43,307 nt of DNA from Anaerolineae bacterium (GCA_029907165.1 JARYMK010000005.1:1-43307); one strand, 5' to 3'; shown: positions 25,114-33,442, counted from the first letter of the stretch. Numbers and translations are program-made. Notes: generated from the sequence alone by a model not told the origin.

Positions 25114-25234
25114 TCACCGCAGAGAGCGCAGAGACCGCAGAGGGCGCCGGGTCTCTTTGCGCCGCACACGCGAAAACCCTTTCGTGTCCTTCGGCCATTT
25201 CGTAGATTCCGCGATCCAATCCCCTCCGCGGTGA
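25114..25234. repeat. Palindromic repeat copy A (CTCTGCGGT family), upstream of a GT2 gene
   Basis: TCACCGCAGAGAGCGCAGAG (25114-25133) begins the element and CCGCGGTGA (25226-25234) ends it. Read on the minus strand, the part nearest the GT2 start carries CTCTGCGGT-CTCTGCG-CT-CTCTGCGGTGA, nearly identical to the copies at 33399-33427 and 36767-36795. It starts 31 bp from the GT2 start codon and ends 1 bp before the stop of the preceding gene. The middle differs from the other copies. Confidence 0.7.
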
Positions 25235-25235
25235 A

Positions 25236-26159
25236 TCACAACTCTGCCACCCGCGCGTAGGCCGACAACAGCGCCCGCGCCTCCCCCTCCGCGATGTCGC
25301 CCCGCGCCAGTTTTCGCCGAATGCGCGCGCCGTCCACCCGCGTCAGCAGCCGCACCCATCGCCGCACCCACGCGGCGTAACGCGGCCCGCGGTGCTTTTC
25401 GTACAGGCGGAAGCGGCTCCGCCACAGCGCCACGAACATCTCCTCGCGGAACTTGCGCGTGGTTCCCCCGCCGTGGTGCATCACCTCCGCCGTCGGCACG
25501 CACAGCACGTCCCAACCCACCTTCCGCATCCGCCAGCACCAGTCAATCTCCTCGCAGTACATGAAGAAGCCATCGTCCAGCGGCCCCACCTGGCGAACCG
25601 TCTCGCCCCGCGCCATCAACGCCGCGCCCAGCGGGTGATCCACCGCGAACGGCTCGGTGCCCGCGTACAGACGGCGCGGATAGCGTCCGTTGAGTCGCGA
25701 GTCCAGCAGGCGGGGGTGGAGCGGGAAGAAGTCCAGGAAAATCTGCGCGAAGCCTGGGAAGCGAAAGGCCGAGTGCTGGAACGAGCCGTCGGGGTACACC
25801 AGCCGCGCACCCACCGCCCCCACGCGCGGCCGCGCGTCCAGCACGCGCACCATCTCGCCCAGGGCGTCGCCCCGCACCTCGGCGTCGGAGTTGAGCAGCA
25901 GGATATGCCGCGCGTCGCTCTGGGCGATGGCCTGGTTGTTGGCGGCGGCGAACCCGCGGTTCTCGGCGTTGGCAATGAGGCGCGCCTGGGGGAACTCGGC
26001 CCGCACCATGTCGGCGCTGCCGTCCGACGAGGCGTTGTCCACCACCCACACCTCGCCGCGCAGTCCCGACCGCGCCAGGCCGTCAAACGCCGAGCGCAGG
26101 CATGCCCGCGTCAACTCGCGCGAGTTGTAACTGACGATGATGATGGAGAGGTCGTTCAT
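25236..26159 (-). CDS. Family 2 glycosyltransferase, rhamnosyltransferase-like
   Basis: This 307-residue GT2 enzyme of the WcaA/RfbF type has IIIVSYNSRELTRACL at the N-terminus, VVDNASSDGSADMV, LLNSDAEVRGD (DxD-type site), and the DDGFFMYCEEIDWCWRMRKVGW motif that marks this subgroup. Products are usually surface polysaccharides; the donor is not predictable. Start ATG 26159 lies 85 bp after the upstream lipoprotein stop, and this gap is filled by a heptamer-based palindrome. Confidence 0.9.
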   Translation of the reverse strand: MNDLSIIIVSYNSRELTRACLRSAFDGLARSGLRGEVWVVDNASSDGSADMVRAEFPQARLIANAENRGFAAANNQAIAQSDARHILLLNSDAEVRGDALGEMVRVLDARPRVGAVGARLVYPDGSFQHSAFRFPGFAQIFLDFFPLHPRLLDSRLNGRYPRRLYAGTEPFAVDHPLGAALMARGETVRQVGPLDDGFFMYCEEIDWCWRMRKVGWDVLCVPTAEVMHHGGGTTRKFREEMFVALWRSRFRLYEKHRGPRYAAWVRRWVRLLTRVDGARIRRKLARGDIAEGEARALLSAYARVAEL

Positions 26160-26173
26160 GGCCTGTTCAGCCT

Positions 26174-26240
26174 TCAGCGGTCAGCATTCAGCGATCAGCC
26201 GCTGCCTTGTGTTGTGCTGACGGCTGAATGCTGACCGCTG
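26174..26240. repeat. Inverted arrays of TCAGCNN heptamers
   Basis: Four tandem TCAGCNN units (26174-26201) face an array of NNGCTGA units. CAGCGGTCAGCATTCAG (26175-26191) pairs perfectly with 26224-26240, and matches continue inward. It fills the gap just upstream of the GT2 start at 26159 (minus strand). It would form a long hairpin in the transcript. Confidence 0.75.
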
Positions 26241-26244
26241 TCCG

Positions 26245-27444
26245 CTAATACGCAATCTCAATCGCCTGCGGGTCCACGTGGTCCAGCAGAATCCGCACGT
26301 CCTCGTGAATCAAGCCGGCCCAGAAGTGCGGCGAGTTTCGGGGCGGCTTCTCGGTGATGCGGATGAAACCGGTTACCGTCGCGCGCTGGCCGGGCATCAG
26401 GTACTTGCCCTCGCCGATGACCGTCAGTTGGTCGTCTGGGGCCAGCGCCCAGCGATACGGATAGGGCCGCCCGCTGCTGTTGTTCTCAAAGTCAATGCCC
26501 ACGCGCCAGGCGCCGGGCGACTCGGTGTAGCCCAGCGTGTTGAAGTTCTGGCTGCTGGTGTACAGCGTCCCAGGCGCGGGCCCGGTCGTCCGCACCGGCA
26601 CCGACCCGATGTTCTCCACCGTCAGCGTGAAGGCGAGAACCTGCCCGATGGGCACCACGGTCGGGTAGAACTCCACCGCTGCCTGCACGATGTCCACTCG
26701 GGGCACGCCGCCGTCGGCGATCTCCAGCGTGCTGGTAACTACGGTGAAGTTGCCCACCTTGTCCCGCGCCTCGGCCCGCACCTCGTAGAGGCCGTCGGGC
26801 GGCGGCGTCGCGCCCTCGTCCACCCCAGCCGCATAGTCGTAGATGTGCGTGCCCACCTCGCCGGGCTTCACCACGCCCTCCTGCTCGGCCAGCGGGAACC
26901 GATTGCCGTCCTTGTCTACCAGGAACACGCGCACATCGGCGGGCTTGGTCAGGTAGTAGGACACCTTCACCCGGTCGTCGTACCCATCCTGGTTCGGCGT
27001 GAACCGCCGGGGGTACACGCTGAAGTTCAGCAATTCGGGCGGCGTCGTGTCGGCATCGCGCAGCGAAAGCGGGCGGCTCATGCGGTGCGTCTGGCCCTTG
27101 GCATCCACCGCCTCCACCACCAGTTCGTAGTCGCCGTCGGGGAGCATCCGACCGTCCACCACCCCGCCGAAATCCACACCGTACCGCCCCGCCGAGCGGC
27201 GCTGCGCCTTGCGGAAATAGTGCTTCTGGCCCTGGGCGTCCACCAGGTAGATGGACAAGTCGGCGCTGCCCGTCAGCCGGTACGAGATTCGCGTAACGTC
27301 GTCCACGCCGTCGGCATTGGGTGAGATGAGGCGGGGGCTGACGTCCACCTCGGACAGCAACGGACGCCCCCCGCACCCGCCCAGCAACAGCGCAGCCAGC
27401 GCGGCAAAACCTGCTATGACCAGGACATAGACCCGCTTCCTCAA
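26245..27444 (-). CDS. Lipoprotein with FlgD-Ig-like repeats
   Basis: This 399-residue lipoprotein has a signal with lipobox LLGGC (Cys24). Two similar beta domains follow, each opening with a Ca-loop-like phrase, SPNADGVDDVTRISYRL and TPNQDGYDDRVKVSYYL, then a strand ending in DG-x-Y-x-V (LPDGDYELVVEAVD; PPDGLYEVRAEARD). This is the FlgD Ig-like repeat found in many secreted proteins. A further beta domain follows (about 240-399). The start is TTG 27444, overlapping the TGA of the MFS gene (TTGA), with AAGGAGG 4 nt upstream. The frame stays open far upstream, but only as an antiphase shadow of the MFS gene. Coupling to the transporter suggests a joint surface role (inference). Confidence 0.82.
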   Translation of the reverse strand: MRKRVYVLVIAGFAALAALLLGGCGGRPLLSEVDVSPRLISPNADGVDDVTRISYRLTGSADLSIYLVDAQGQKHYFRKAQRRSAGRYGVDFGGVVDGRMLPDGDYELVVEAVDAKGQTHRMSRPLSLRDADTTPPELLNFSVYPRRFTPNQDGYDDRVKVSYYLTKPADVRVFLVDKDGNRFPLAEQEGVVKPGEVGTHIYDYAAGVDEGATPPPDGLYEVRAEARDKVGNFTVVTSTLEIADGGVPRVDIVQAAVEFYPTVVPIGQVLAFTLTVENIGSVPVRTTGPAPGTLYTSSQNFNTLGYTESPGAWRVGIDFENNSSGRPYPYRWALAPDDQLTVIGEGKYLMPGQRATVTGFIRITEKPPRNSPHFWAGLIHEDVRILLDHVDPQAIEIAY

Positions 27445-28748
27445 GAGACCTCCTTCATCTCGGCTGTTGCGGCCACTGCCGCTGCCTTGGCCCACTCCTT
27501 GCGCACCATGTACACACTCAACCCTGCCATCGCCAGCACGATCACGGCGATGGTAATCAGAACTTGCTGGATGCCCCAGATGTCGGCCAGCCCTCCCGTC
27601 GCTGGCATGGGCAGCGTGGAAGCCGCGTTCGCCAGCACGATCTGCGTGGAGATCACCCGCCCCCGCATGTAGGGCGCGGGCCGCTCTTGCAGAATCGTGC
27701 GCGCCGGAATCATGGTCAGCGCGAACCCGAAGCCCGCCAGGGCCACGGTCAGGGCCAGGCCGAACAGGTGCAGGCCCTTGAGCATCGTGAGCAGCGAGAA
27801 TCCCAGCAGCCCTGCCCCGAATAGCGTGAGCCCCAGCGCCGACCACGCCTGCCGCGACATGCGAAGCCCGTGGCGGCTGGAGATGAACATCAGGCCGCCC
27901 ACGAAGCCAAGCCCCGCCGGCAGTGCCGCATACGCCACATCGGCCACGTGCTTGCCCAGGATGCGGTTGGCGAAGCCTGGTGCCAGTGTGGACACCGCCA
28001 GCACCGCCGTCGCCGCCAGCACCATCTGGATCACCGCCAGCCAGACGAAGCGGTCGCTGGCGATGTACGCCCACCCCTGCTTCAAATCTGCCAGCGCGGA
28101 CACGAACCCGTTCTTGACCGTCGGCTTGGTCGGGTCAAACTCCGAACCGCCCCGCGGCAGGCCCACAATGGCCAGCCACGACAGCAGGTACAAGACTGTG
28201 CTCACGACGCCCACCAGCCACGCCCCGCCGAGTTTCAGCAGAATCGGCGCGATGAGGATTACGCCCGTGCCCTGGGAAACCACCGACGACAGGTTGAACA
28301 GCGAATTCGCGCCCATCAACTGCTCAGCCGTCACGTAGCGCGGGATCGCCGACGCCTCCGCAGAAATCACAAACTGCGCCAGCGCCGACAGCAGGAAATT
28401 GCAGATGTACACCACCCAAAGCAGCGAGGTGGTGTGGGGAGCGAAGTACATCGCCAGCGCAAACCCAATGCCGATGGGAACCCGCAGGATGCAGCCCCAC
28501 TTGATGACCGCGATGCGGTCGTGGCGGTCCACATACGGCCCGGCGATCAGCCCGAAGATGAACCCGGGCAGCGTGCTGGAGAAAATCATCAAGCCCACTT
28601 TGGTACTGGAATGGGTGATTTCCTCCACCAGCGCCATGGAGGCGAAGTACAGGGCGAAGTTTCCCACGAGCGCCGTGAACTGCGAGAGGCACAGTCCTCG
28701 GACACAGGAATTCGCCAGCAGGTGTCTCGGTGCAGCGTATTCTTTCAA
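27441..28748 (-). CDS. MFS transporter, EntS/MFS_3-like exporter
   Basis: This 435-residue protein has about 12 hydrophobic segments. FALYFASMALVEEITHSSTKVGLMIFSSTLPGFIFGLIAGPYVDRHDRIAVIKWG carries the MFS motif A between helices 2 and 3 (GPYVDRHDR). A PARTILQERPAPYMRGRVIS loop is typical of the enterobactin-exporter-like MFS_3 group. The substrate is unknown. The start is TTG with AGAGGAAG just upstream. It sits between the GT39-type gene and the lipoprotein it is coupled to. Confidence 0.87.
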   Translation of the reverse strand: MKEYAAPRHLLANSCVRGLCLSQFTALVGNFALYFASMALVEEITHSSTKVGLMIFSSTLPGFIFGLIAGPYVDRHDRIAVIKWGCILRVPIGIGFALAMYFAPHTTSLLWVVYICNFLLSALAQFVISAEASAIPRYVTAEQLMGANSLFNLSSVVSQGTGVILIAPILLKLGGAWLVGVVSTVLYLLSWLAIVGLPRGGSEFDPTKPTVKNGFVSALADLKQGWAYIASDRFVWLAVIQMVLAATAVLAVSTLAPGFANRILGKHVADVAYAALPAGLGFVGGLMFISSRHGLRMSRQAWSALGLTLFGAGLLGFSLLTMLKGLHLFGLALTVALAGFGFALTMIPARTILQERPAPYMRGRVISTQIVLANAASTLPMPATGGLADIWGIQQVLITIAVIVLAMAGLSVYMVRKEWAKAAAVAATAEMKEVS

Positions 28749-28853
28749 TGCTTCCTCTCACAACATGGACTTTGGCGGATGGCAGCGCCGTCGTGTCGCT
28801 CCGCGCCGACGACGCGCCTGTGGCCCCCAGCGCCCCCTAGAGCGCCTATTTTA

Positions 28854-31709
28854 TCACCGGACGGCTATCTTTGCCAACAAGACCCTGTCGCCCGTCAGTT
28901 TCCCCTCGGCGCTGAAGACCGGCAGCCGCGGGAACGTCGGGTCGGCTGCGTCGTACAGGCCCACTTCAATCCAGTATTCCCCTGGCGGCGTGTCGGGCTT
29001 GACGTGCAGCGTATACTCGTCAGTGATATACTCGCCCGGTAGCCAGCCGGTTGTGGGCCGCGCGCCCCCTTGCGGAATGCTGTCCTGCTGCGCCCAGATT
29101 CGGTTCTCGGTGTCCATCAAGTGCACGAACACGGTGTACGACTTGGGCATCTCTTCCAGCGCCAGCCAGTGCAGCGTAACCTTCAGCGAATCGCCCGGCG
29201 AAACCGTCGTCGCCCCCATGTCCGCGCCGTACAGTTCCGCCGCCGAGCCAAACTGCGCCCCGACCCTCATCCCCACCTGCGGCGGCGTGAATACCCGCAC
29301 CGGCCCGCTCACCTGCACCTCGGCGATGGCCAGCGAGTCGCCGACCACCGCTCCACTCAGTCGGTCGCGCAGCGCCACCTTCACCACATACGCGCCCGGC
29401 GAGGCCGCCGCCGGAACGGGAAGCCTGGCCACCCACCGCACGAGACGCCCCGCGCCCCACGCCGACGTAGGGTACTGGGACGTGCCCAGGCGCTGGGCCT
29501 TCTCCGCGACGACAACCCCATTGCTGCCCACCAGCATGAGCACGCCGTCGTAGTCGGCCCGCACCGTGCCCGCTGCCTGCCAGTACCCGACCACCGACAC
29601 CGTCTCGCCGGGCGACGCCTGCTCTCGGTCAACCTGCCAGGCGGCCAGGCCCAGGTTGCCGTCCAGCATCACCGGGGTGCGCCCGTTGGGAAGGTCGGTC
29701 GCCTCTGCCGGTTGCAGCGTGCGAACGGGCACCGGCCCAATACGCCCCGATTGTCCCTGCGGCGCTCCCGCCGCGTCCAGCACATCCAGCCGCTCCTTGG
29801 TCTTCTCGTCATACACCACCACTTCCAGGTAGTAGTCCCCTGGCGGCGTCCCGGGCAGCGCCGGCACGAGATTGCTCCCAAACACAGGCTCTCCCGGTCG
29901 CCAGCGGCTTGTGGGAAAGTAGTACCCGGCGGGTCGGCGGTCCAATGAACCCCAGAACTCCCCATCGGCATCCAACAGGCGCAGCGATACCGAAAAGTCG
30001 CGGTCCAGGGGCTGCAGCGCCCGCCAGTACAGCAGCAGGTAGTCGGCCACGCCCATGGAGAAGCCCAGCAACTCCACGCGGTTCCCGAAGTTCAGGCGCT
30101 GCGGATGCTGAACCCGCGGCTCGCTGGAGAAGCGCGCGCCCGGCTTCAAGGCCCAGTGCACGTAGCGCACGCCCCAGAACTGCGGCCCCGACGGCAGGCG
30201 CGACCCTTCCTCGTTGAGCATCATGGTCAGAATGCCGTTGGGGTCGGCGATATGGTCCTGCCAGAACACCACCCATACGCCGTCCTTGCCCGCCAGGATG
30301 CGGTTCAGGTCATCGGCCACGCGGTACGTCAGCACGTTATCCACGTCCAGGATGAGGTCGTTGGGGAGTGGGTGCCAGTTGTCGGGGCCGAAGTAGTACT
30401 GGAACACGGGGAAGAAATGCCCCGCGCACAGGATGACCGTCTCGTTGGGGCCGATGTGCTCCTTTATGTATCGCGCCACGTTGCGAAAGTCGTCCCGCTG
30501 GAAGCGTGGGTCAAAGTAATCGTTGTAGTTCGCATAGGCGAACACGCCTAGCGCGAACAGCAGCACCGCGACCCCAACGCCCCGCGCCGCCGCCCGCGCC
30601 CAGCGTACACGAATGCGCTGCCCGCCCAGCAGGACAGCAAGCCCGCCGCCCAGGATAAGGAACAAACCAGGCGAGGCGAACAGAAGGTGTCGTGCCTCAA
30701 ACTTGGGCCGGTTCAGGAACAGCGCGATAAACAGTCCCACGGGCAAGGTCGTGTACAGCGCCGGGAACAGAAGCGCGAACCAGCGCGGCAGCGGCGCTTC
30801 CCCCAGCGGGCCGGAACGCCGCAGTGCCTTCACCAGGAGCGCCACCGCTGCCACAATAGAGATGGCGACGAACCCTGGCAGCAGCGCATCTGCCGTCTGG
30901 CTGAACACCGTCTCGCCCGTCCAGTAGGACAGGAACGCCCGCCGCACAACCCCGCCGATGCCCAGCGTCCCGCTCCAGTAGCCCCGGTACATGCCGAGGT
31001 TCCTCACCGCAAGCAGAATCCAGGGCACGTGCAGGAGCGCGAACGTCCCAGCGACCGCAAGCCCCTCTGCCAGCACCTTCGGACGCCGAATCCACGCCGA
31101 CCAGCCGGCCAGGAATGCCAACGCGAAGAAGGCGAGCAGCAACACGCCGGTCGTGTGCGAGAGGCTCGCGCCCGCAGCGGCGAATAGCAGCCCCACCCAG
31201 TGTAACCGGCGGTGTTTGTCGTCCGTCAGCACCTTGAGCAGGAACCACGCCGCGACAACGCCGAAGAACGTCAGCAGGGCGTAGGTGCGGGCCTCCTGAG
31301 AGTACCAGATGTACATGGGCGACGCTGCCACCAGCCCAGCGGCGAGACAACCCGCGAGGCGACCGAAGAGCATCCTGCCCACGGCGTACATGGCGGGGAT
31401 GGTCAGCGTGCCCACAAGCGCGGAGAGCGAACGCGCGGCGGTCTCGCTTGTGCCGAACACGCGCAGCCAAAAGTGCAGCAGATAGTAGTACAGCGGCGGA
31501 GCCACGTCGCGGGCGGTCCAGGCCGTGGCCTCGCGCAGGGACATGGTGGCCAGATGGACGCTGAACCCCTCGTCGTACCAGAGGCTATGCATTCCCAGAT
31601 GGAACGCTCGGAGGGCCGCGCCCGCCAGCGTCAGCAGCGCGACTGCAGCGGTCCATGTATTCACCCTGCCAAGCCGATTCCTGACGCTCATCCAAGCCTG
31701 CGCAAGCAT
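28854..31709 (-). CDS. GT39/ArnT-type membrane glycosyltransferase with three C-terminal beta-sandwich modules
   Basis: This protein is about 951 residues from ATG 31709 (945 from ATG 31691). The N-terminal half is polytopic and shows the GT-C signature LWYDEGFSVHLA (catalytic-type D46-E47) and DVAPPLYYYLLHFW, as in protein O-mannosyltransferase and ArnT-like enzymes using polyprenyl-phosphate sugars. The C-terminal half has three copies of a beta-sandwich module: LDRDFSVSLRLLDADG ... GDYYLEVVVYD; a more divergent one; and MPKSYTVFVHLMDTEN ... GEYWIEVGLYD. The DUF2723 protein (547-3450) shares the module. Substrate is unknown; the tail probably binds or presents acceptor glycans (inference). 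The reading frame extends upstream to 31811, but the promoter at 31717-31744 excludes that start. Confidence 0.82.
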   Translation of the reverse strand: MLAQAWMSVRNRLGRVNTWTAAVALLTLAGAALRAFHLGMHSLWYDEGFSVHLATMSLREATAWTARDVAPPLYYYLLHFWLRVFGTSETAARSLSALVGTLTIPAMYAVGRMLFGRLAGCLAAGLVAASPMYIWYSQEARTYALLTFFGVVAAWFLLKVLTDDKHRRLHWVGLLFAAAGASLSHTTGVLLLAFFALAFLAGWSAWIRRPKVLAEGLAVAGTFALLHVPWILLAVRNLGMYRGYWSGTLGIGGVVRRAFLSYWTGETVFSQTADALLPGFVAISIVAAVALLVKALRRSGPLGEAPLPRWFALLFPALYTTLPVGLFIALFLNRPKFEARHLLFASPGLFLILGGGLAVLLGGQRIRVRWARAAARGVGVAVLLFALGVFAYANYNDYFDPRFQRDDFRNVARYIKEHIGPNETVILCAGHFFPVFQYYFGPDNWHPLPNDLILDVDNVLTYRVADDLNRILAGKDGVWVVFWQDHIADPNGILTMMLNEEGSRLPSGPQFWGVRYVHWALKPGARFSSEPRVQHPQRLNFGNRVELLGFSMGVADYLLLYWRALQPLDRDFSVSLRLLDADGEFWGSLDRRPAGYYFPTSRWRPGEPVFGSNLVPALPGTPPGDYYLEVVVYDEKTKERLDVLDAAGAPQGQSGRIGPVPVRTLQPAEATDLPNGRTPVMLDGNLGLAAWQVDREQASPGETVSVVGYWQAAGTVRADYDGVLMLVGSNGVVVAEKAQRLGTSQYPTSAWGAGRLVRWVARLPVPAAASPGAYVVKVALRDRLSGAVVGDSLAIAEVQVSGPVRVFTPPQVGMRVGAQFGSAAELYGADMGATTVSPGDSLKVTLHWLALEEMPKSYTVFVHLMDTENRIWAQQDSIPQGGARPTTGWLPGEYITDEYTLHVKPDTPPGEYWIEVGLYDAADPTFPRLPVFSAEGKLTGDRVLLAKIAVR

Positions 31710-31716
31710 ACCGCGT

Positions 31717-31744
31717 ATGATATCACAGGCGCACGGGCTGACAA
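31717..31744 (-). promoter_or_regulatory. Sigma-70-type promoter of the GT39-type gene
   Basis: On the minus strand TTGTCA (31744-31739), a 16-bp spacer and TATCAT (31722-31717) predict a start at about 31710. That is at or next to ATG 31709, so the message may be leaderless, or it may use ATG 31691 with a leader of about 19 nt. This promoter separates the glycan genes from scpA. Confidence 0.55.
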
Positions 31745-31841
31745 AATCGCCCGTGTATCTTCGCTCAAAATGTCGCCGTGCATCAGCCGTCGGTGCTGGC
31801 CGATCGTGCATATCAGGCGAAACCCCAGTCGGCCGGTCGCG

Positions 31842-32615
31842 TCATCCACGCTGCCCGTTCGCGGGTTTGGCTTCGCTCGCGTCTGTGCCGTTCCCGCGAC
31901 GTGGCTCCAGCGCCGCGATGAACACCTCGCCGAACAGCGTTTCCTGGTACGCCTCCACCAGTTGCCGCTTGATCATCTCCAGGACGGCGAGGAACGTTAC
32001 GATGATCTCCATGCGGTTGCGCGCCTGGCGGATGAGATGGCGGAAGGACACCCGCCCGCGCCGCGCCAGCCGCTCCTGGATGTACGCAATCTTCTCGTCC
32101 ACCGTGATGAGGAGCGGCGCGACCACATCGTTGACCGGCGGCGCGGGCGGGGCCACGGCCAGCGCCTCGCGGACGGCCTGCACGAGGGCGTCCAGCGTAA
32201 CGCCCTCCAGGTCCAGCGTCTTGGGCAAATCCACAGGCGGCGCGACCCGCACGAACGCGCGGTTCCCCTGCTCCTCCAGCGCGCGCAGGAACTCGGCGGC
32301 CCGCTTGAACTGGCGGTACAGCAGCAACTGCCGCACCAGGTCGTCGCCCATGTCTTCCTCCTCTTCCTCTGTCGCGATCACCTGCGGCAACAACACCGTG
32401 GACTTGATGTAAATCAGCTTGGCCGCCACCACCAGGAAATCGGCGAGGTGGTCGGGATTGATGGTCTCGGTGTGGGCGATGTAGTCCAGGTACTGCTGCG
32501 TAACCTGGGCTAGCGACACCTTCGTGATGTCCAGTTGTTGCTCTTCAATCAGGTGGAGCAAGAGGTCCAGCGGCCCCTCAAACACAGGCAGTTGGACCTG
32601 GTAGCCGTCCGACAT
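31842..32615 (-). CDS. scpA: Segregation and condensation protein A
   Basis: This 257-residue kleisin subunit of the SMC-ScpAB condensin begins MSDGYQVQLPVFEGPLDLLLHLIEEQQLDI, continues VTQQYLDYI and LADFLVVAAKLIYIKSTVLLP, and ends with the winged-helix region VSFRHLIRQARNRMEIIVTFLAVLEMIKR. Length is normal. AAGGAG lies 6 nt before ATG 32615. scpB, its usual neighbour, is not in the window. The gene has its own promoter, overlapping that of the divergent DUF4870 gene. Confidence 0.93.
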   Translation of the reverse strand: MSDGYQVQLPVFEGPLDLLLHLIEEQQLDITKVSLAQVTQQYLDYIAHTETINPDHLADFLVVAAKLIYIKSTVLLPQVIATEEEEEDMGDDLVRQLLLYRQFKRAAEFLRALEEQGNRAFVRVAPPVDLPKTLDLEGVTLDALVQAVREALAVAPPAPPVNDVVAPLLITVDEKIAYIQERLARRGRVSFRHLIRQARNRMEIIVTFLAVLEMIKRQLVEAYQETLFGEVFIAALEPRRGNGTDASEAKPANGQRG

Positions 32616-32625
32616 GGGATGCTCC

Positions 32626-32655
32626 TTGCCAGAAGATGACGTCGTGTATTATACT
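32626..32655 (+). promoter_or_regulatory. DUF4870 gene promoter
   Basis: TTGCCA (32626-32631), an 18-bp spacer and TATACT (32650-32655) predict a start near 32662, giving a leader of about 88 nt. TATTAT (32647-32652, 15-bp spacer) is a weaker alternative. The promoter overlaps that of scpA, so the two may compete for polymerase. Confidence 0.5.
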
Positions 32656-32677
32656 TGCAATGACCGTCCGCGCACAA
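32648..32677 (-). promoter_or_regulatory. scpA promoter
   Basis: On the minus strand TTGTGC (32677-32672), an 18-bp spacer and a perfect TATAAT (32653-32648) predict a start near 32641 and a leader of about 26 nt. The -10 hexamer overlaps that of the divergent DUF4870 promoter by 4 bp. Confidence 0.55.
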
Positions 32678-32749
32678 TGAACCGGCGGGCGCCGGCTCAT
32701 GTAGGTATCCGTGAGGTAGACTTCACCACGGTTCAAGAGGAAGGAGAGC

Positions 32750-33250
32750 ATGATGGAAGGCATTTCGCAAACCCCGGCAGCGGGAACGACCCCACCCGCA
32801 TCTTCGGGCGATGACCGCGCATGGGCCGCCATCGCCCACGCCAGCGCCCTCGTTACGGTGCTGTTCGGCGTTCTGACCGGCGGCGCGCTGTGCCTGGTCG
32901 GCCCGATTGTCCCGCTGGTCATCTGGCTGGTGTTCCGCGAGAAATCCAAGTTCGTCGCCCGTCATGCCTTGCAAGCCACCATATTCCAGGCACTGGTTGT
33001 GATTGCGACCATTGCCATCGGTATCCTGGGCCTGGTGCTGGTCGTGGCTGCGTGGGTCGGCGCGTCGGTGCTCATGGCCGCCGTGGTGGGCATCTGTCTC
33101 ATCCCCATCGCGCTGGCGTTGACGCTCCTGTGGGGCGTGGTAACGCTGGGGCTACCCGTCGCGGCGCTGGTGTACGCCTGCTACGGCGCGTATGAGGTGG
33201 CCGAGGGGCGCGACTTCCGCTACTGGCTGGTAGGCAACTGGGTGGACTGA
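32750..33250 (+). CDS. DUF4870 domain membrane protein
   Basis: This 166-residue protein has a short Pro/Thr/Ala-rich N-terminus, then DRAWAAIAHASALVTVLFG and PLVIWLVFREKSKFVARHALQATIFQ, the DUF4870 core: hydrophobic helices around a basic loop before a His-Ala-x-Gln helix. Four or so transmembrane segments are visible. Function is unknown. AAGGAG (32741-32746) lies 3 nt before ATG 32750 and 6 nt before ATG 32753, so the second Met may be the true start. Confidence 0.83.
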   Translation: MMEGISQTPAAGTTPPASSGDDRAWAAIAHASALVTVLFGVLTGGALCLVGPIVPLVIWLVFREKSKFVARHALQATIFQALVVIATIAIGILGLVLVVAAWVGASVLMAAVVGICLIPIALALTLLWGVVTLGLPVAALVYACYGAYEVAEGRDFRYWLVGNWVD

Positions 33251-33276
33251 ACTCCGCGCGCCCTTCGTCTGCGCTG

Positions 33277-33307
33277 ACAAAGCCGTCGGCCTCACCGGCG
33301 GCTTTGT
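33277..33307 (+). terminator. Intrinsic terminator after the DUF4870 gene
   Basis: A 13-bp stem with one G-T pair (33277-33289 with 33295-33307, core ACAAAGCCG) closes a 5-nt loop 26 bp after the stop and is followed by GTTT. Its right arm overlaps the -35 region proposed for aspS. Confidence 0.65.
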
Positions 33308-33331
33308 GTTTCCGCCCCACATGTTTATAAT
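33304..33331 (+). promoter_or_regulatory. aspS promoter
   Basis: TTGTGT (33304-33309), a 16-bp spacer and a perfect TATAAT (33326-33331) predict a start near 33338. The resulting leader of about 105 nt contains palindromic repeat copy B. Confidence 0.55.
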
Positions 33332-33346
33332 ACCGATACATCGGTA
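33331..33346. promoter_or_regulatory. Operator-like palindrome at the aspS transcript start
   Basis: TACCGAT-AC-ATCGGTA is a 7-bp inverted repeat with a 2-bp centre, abutting the -10 box and spanning the predicted start site. This is the classic place for a repressor site; no matching regulator is identifiable here. Confidence 0.45.
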
Positions 33347-33352
33347 ATGTGC

Positions 33353-33427
33353 TCACCGCAAAGGCTGCGGAGAACGCAGATGCCATTCCCGTTTTCTTCT
33401 CTGCGGTCTCTGTGCGCTCTGCGGTGA
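33353..33427. repeat. Palindromic repeat copy B (CTCTGCGGT family), in the aspS leader
   Basis: The element starts TCACCGCA (33353-33360) and ends CTCTGCGGTGA (33417-33427). The 29 bp at 33399-33427 match copies A and C at nearly every position. It ends 15 bp before the aspS ATG, leaving only the ribosome-binding site between. The left arm is less well conserved than in copy C. Confidence 0.75.
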
Positions 33428-33442
33428 AAGAGGGAGAAGCGT

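Noticed and set aside
26174-26240. Heptamer array as a CRISPR array
   Set aside because: The units are 7 bp, contiguous and inverted, with no spacers and no cas genes nearby.
27445-28074. Upstream extension of the FlgD-Ig lipoprotein frame
   Set aside because: It overlaps the MFS gene completely in another phase; a lipobox signal peptide and AAGGAGG support TTG 27444.
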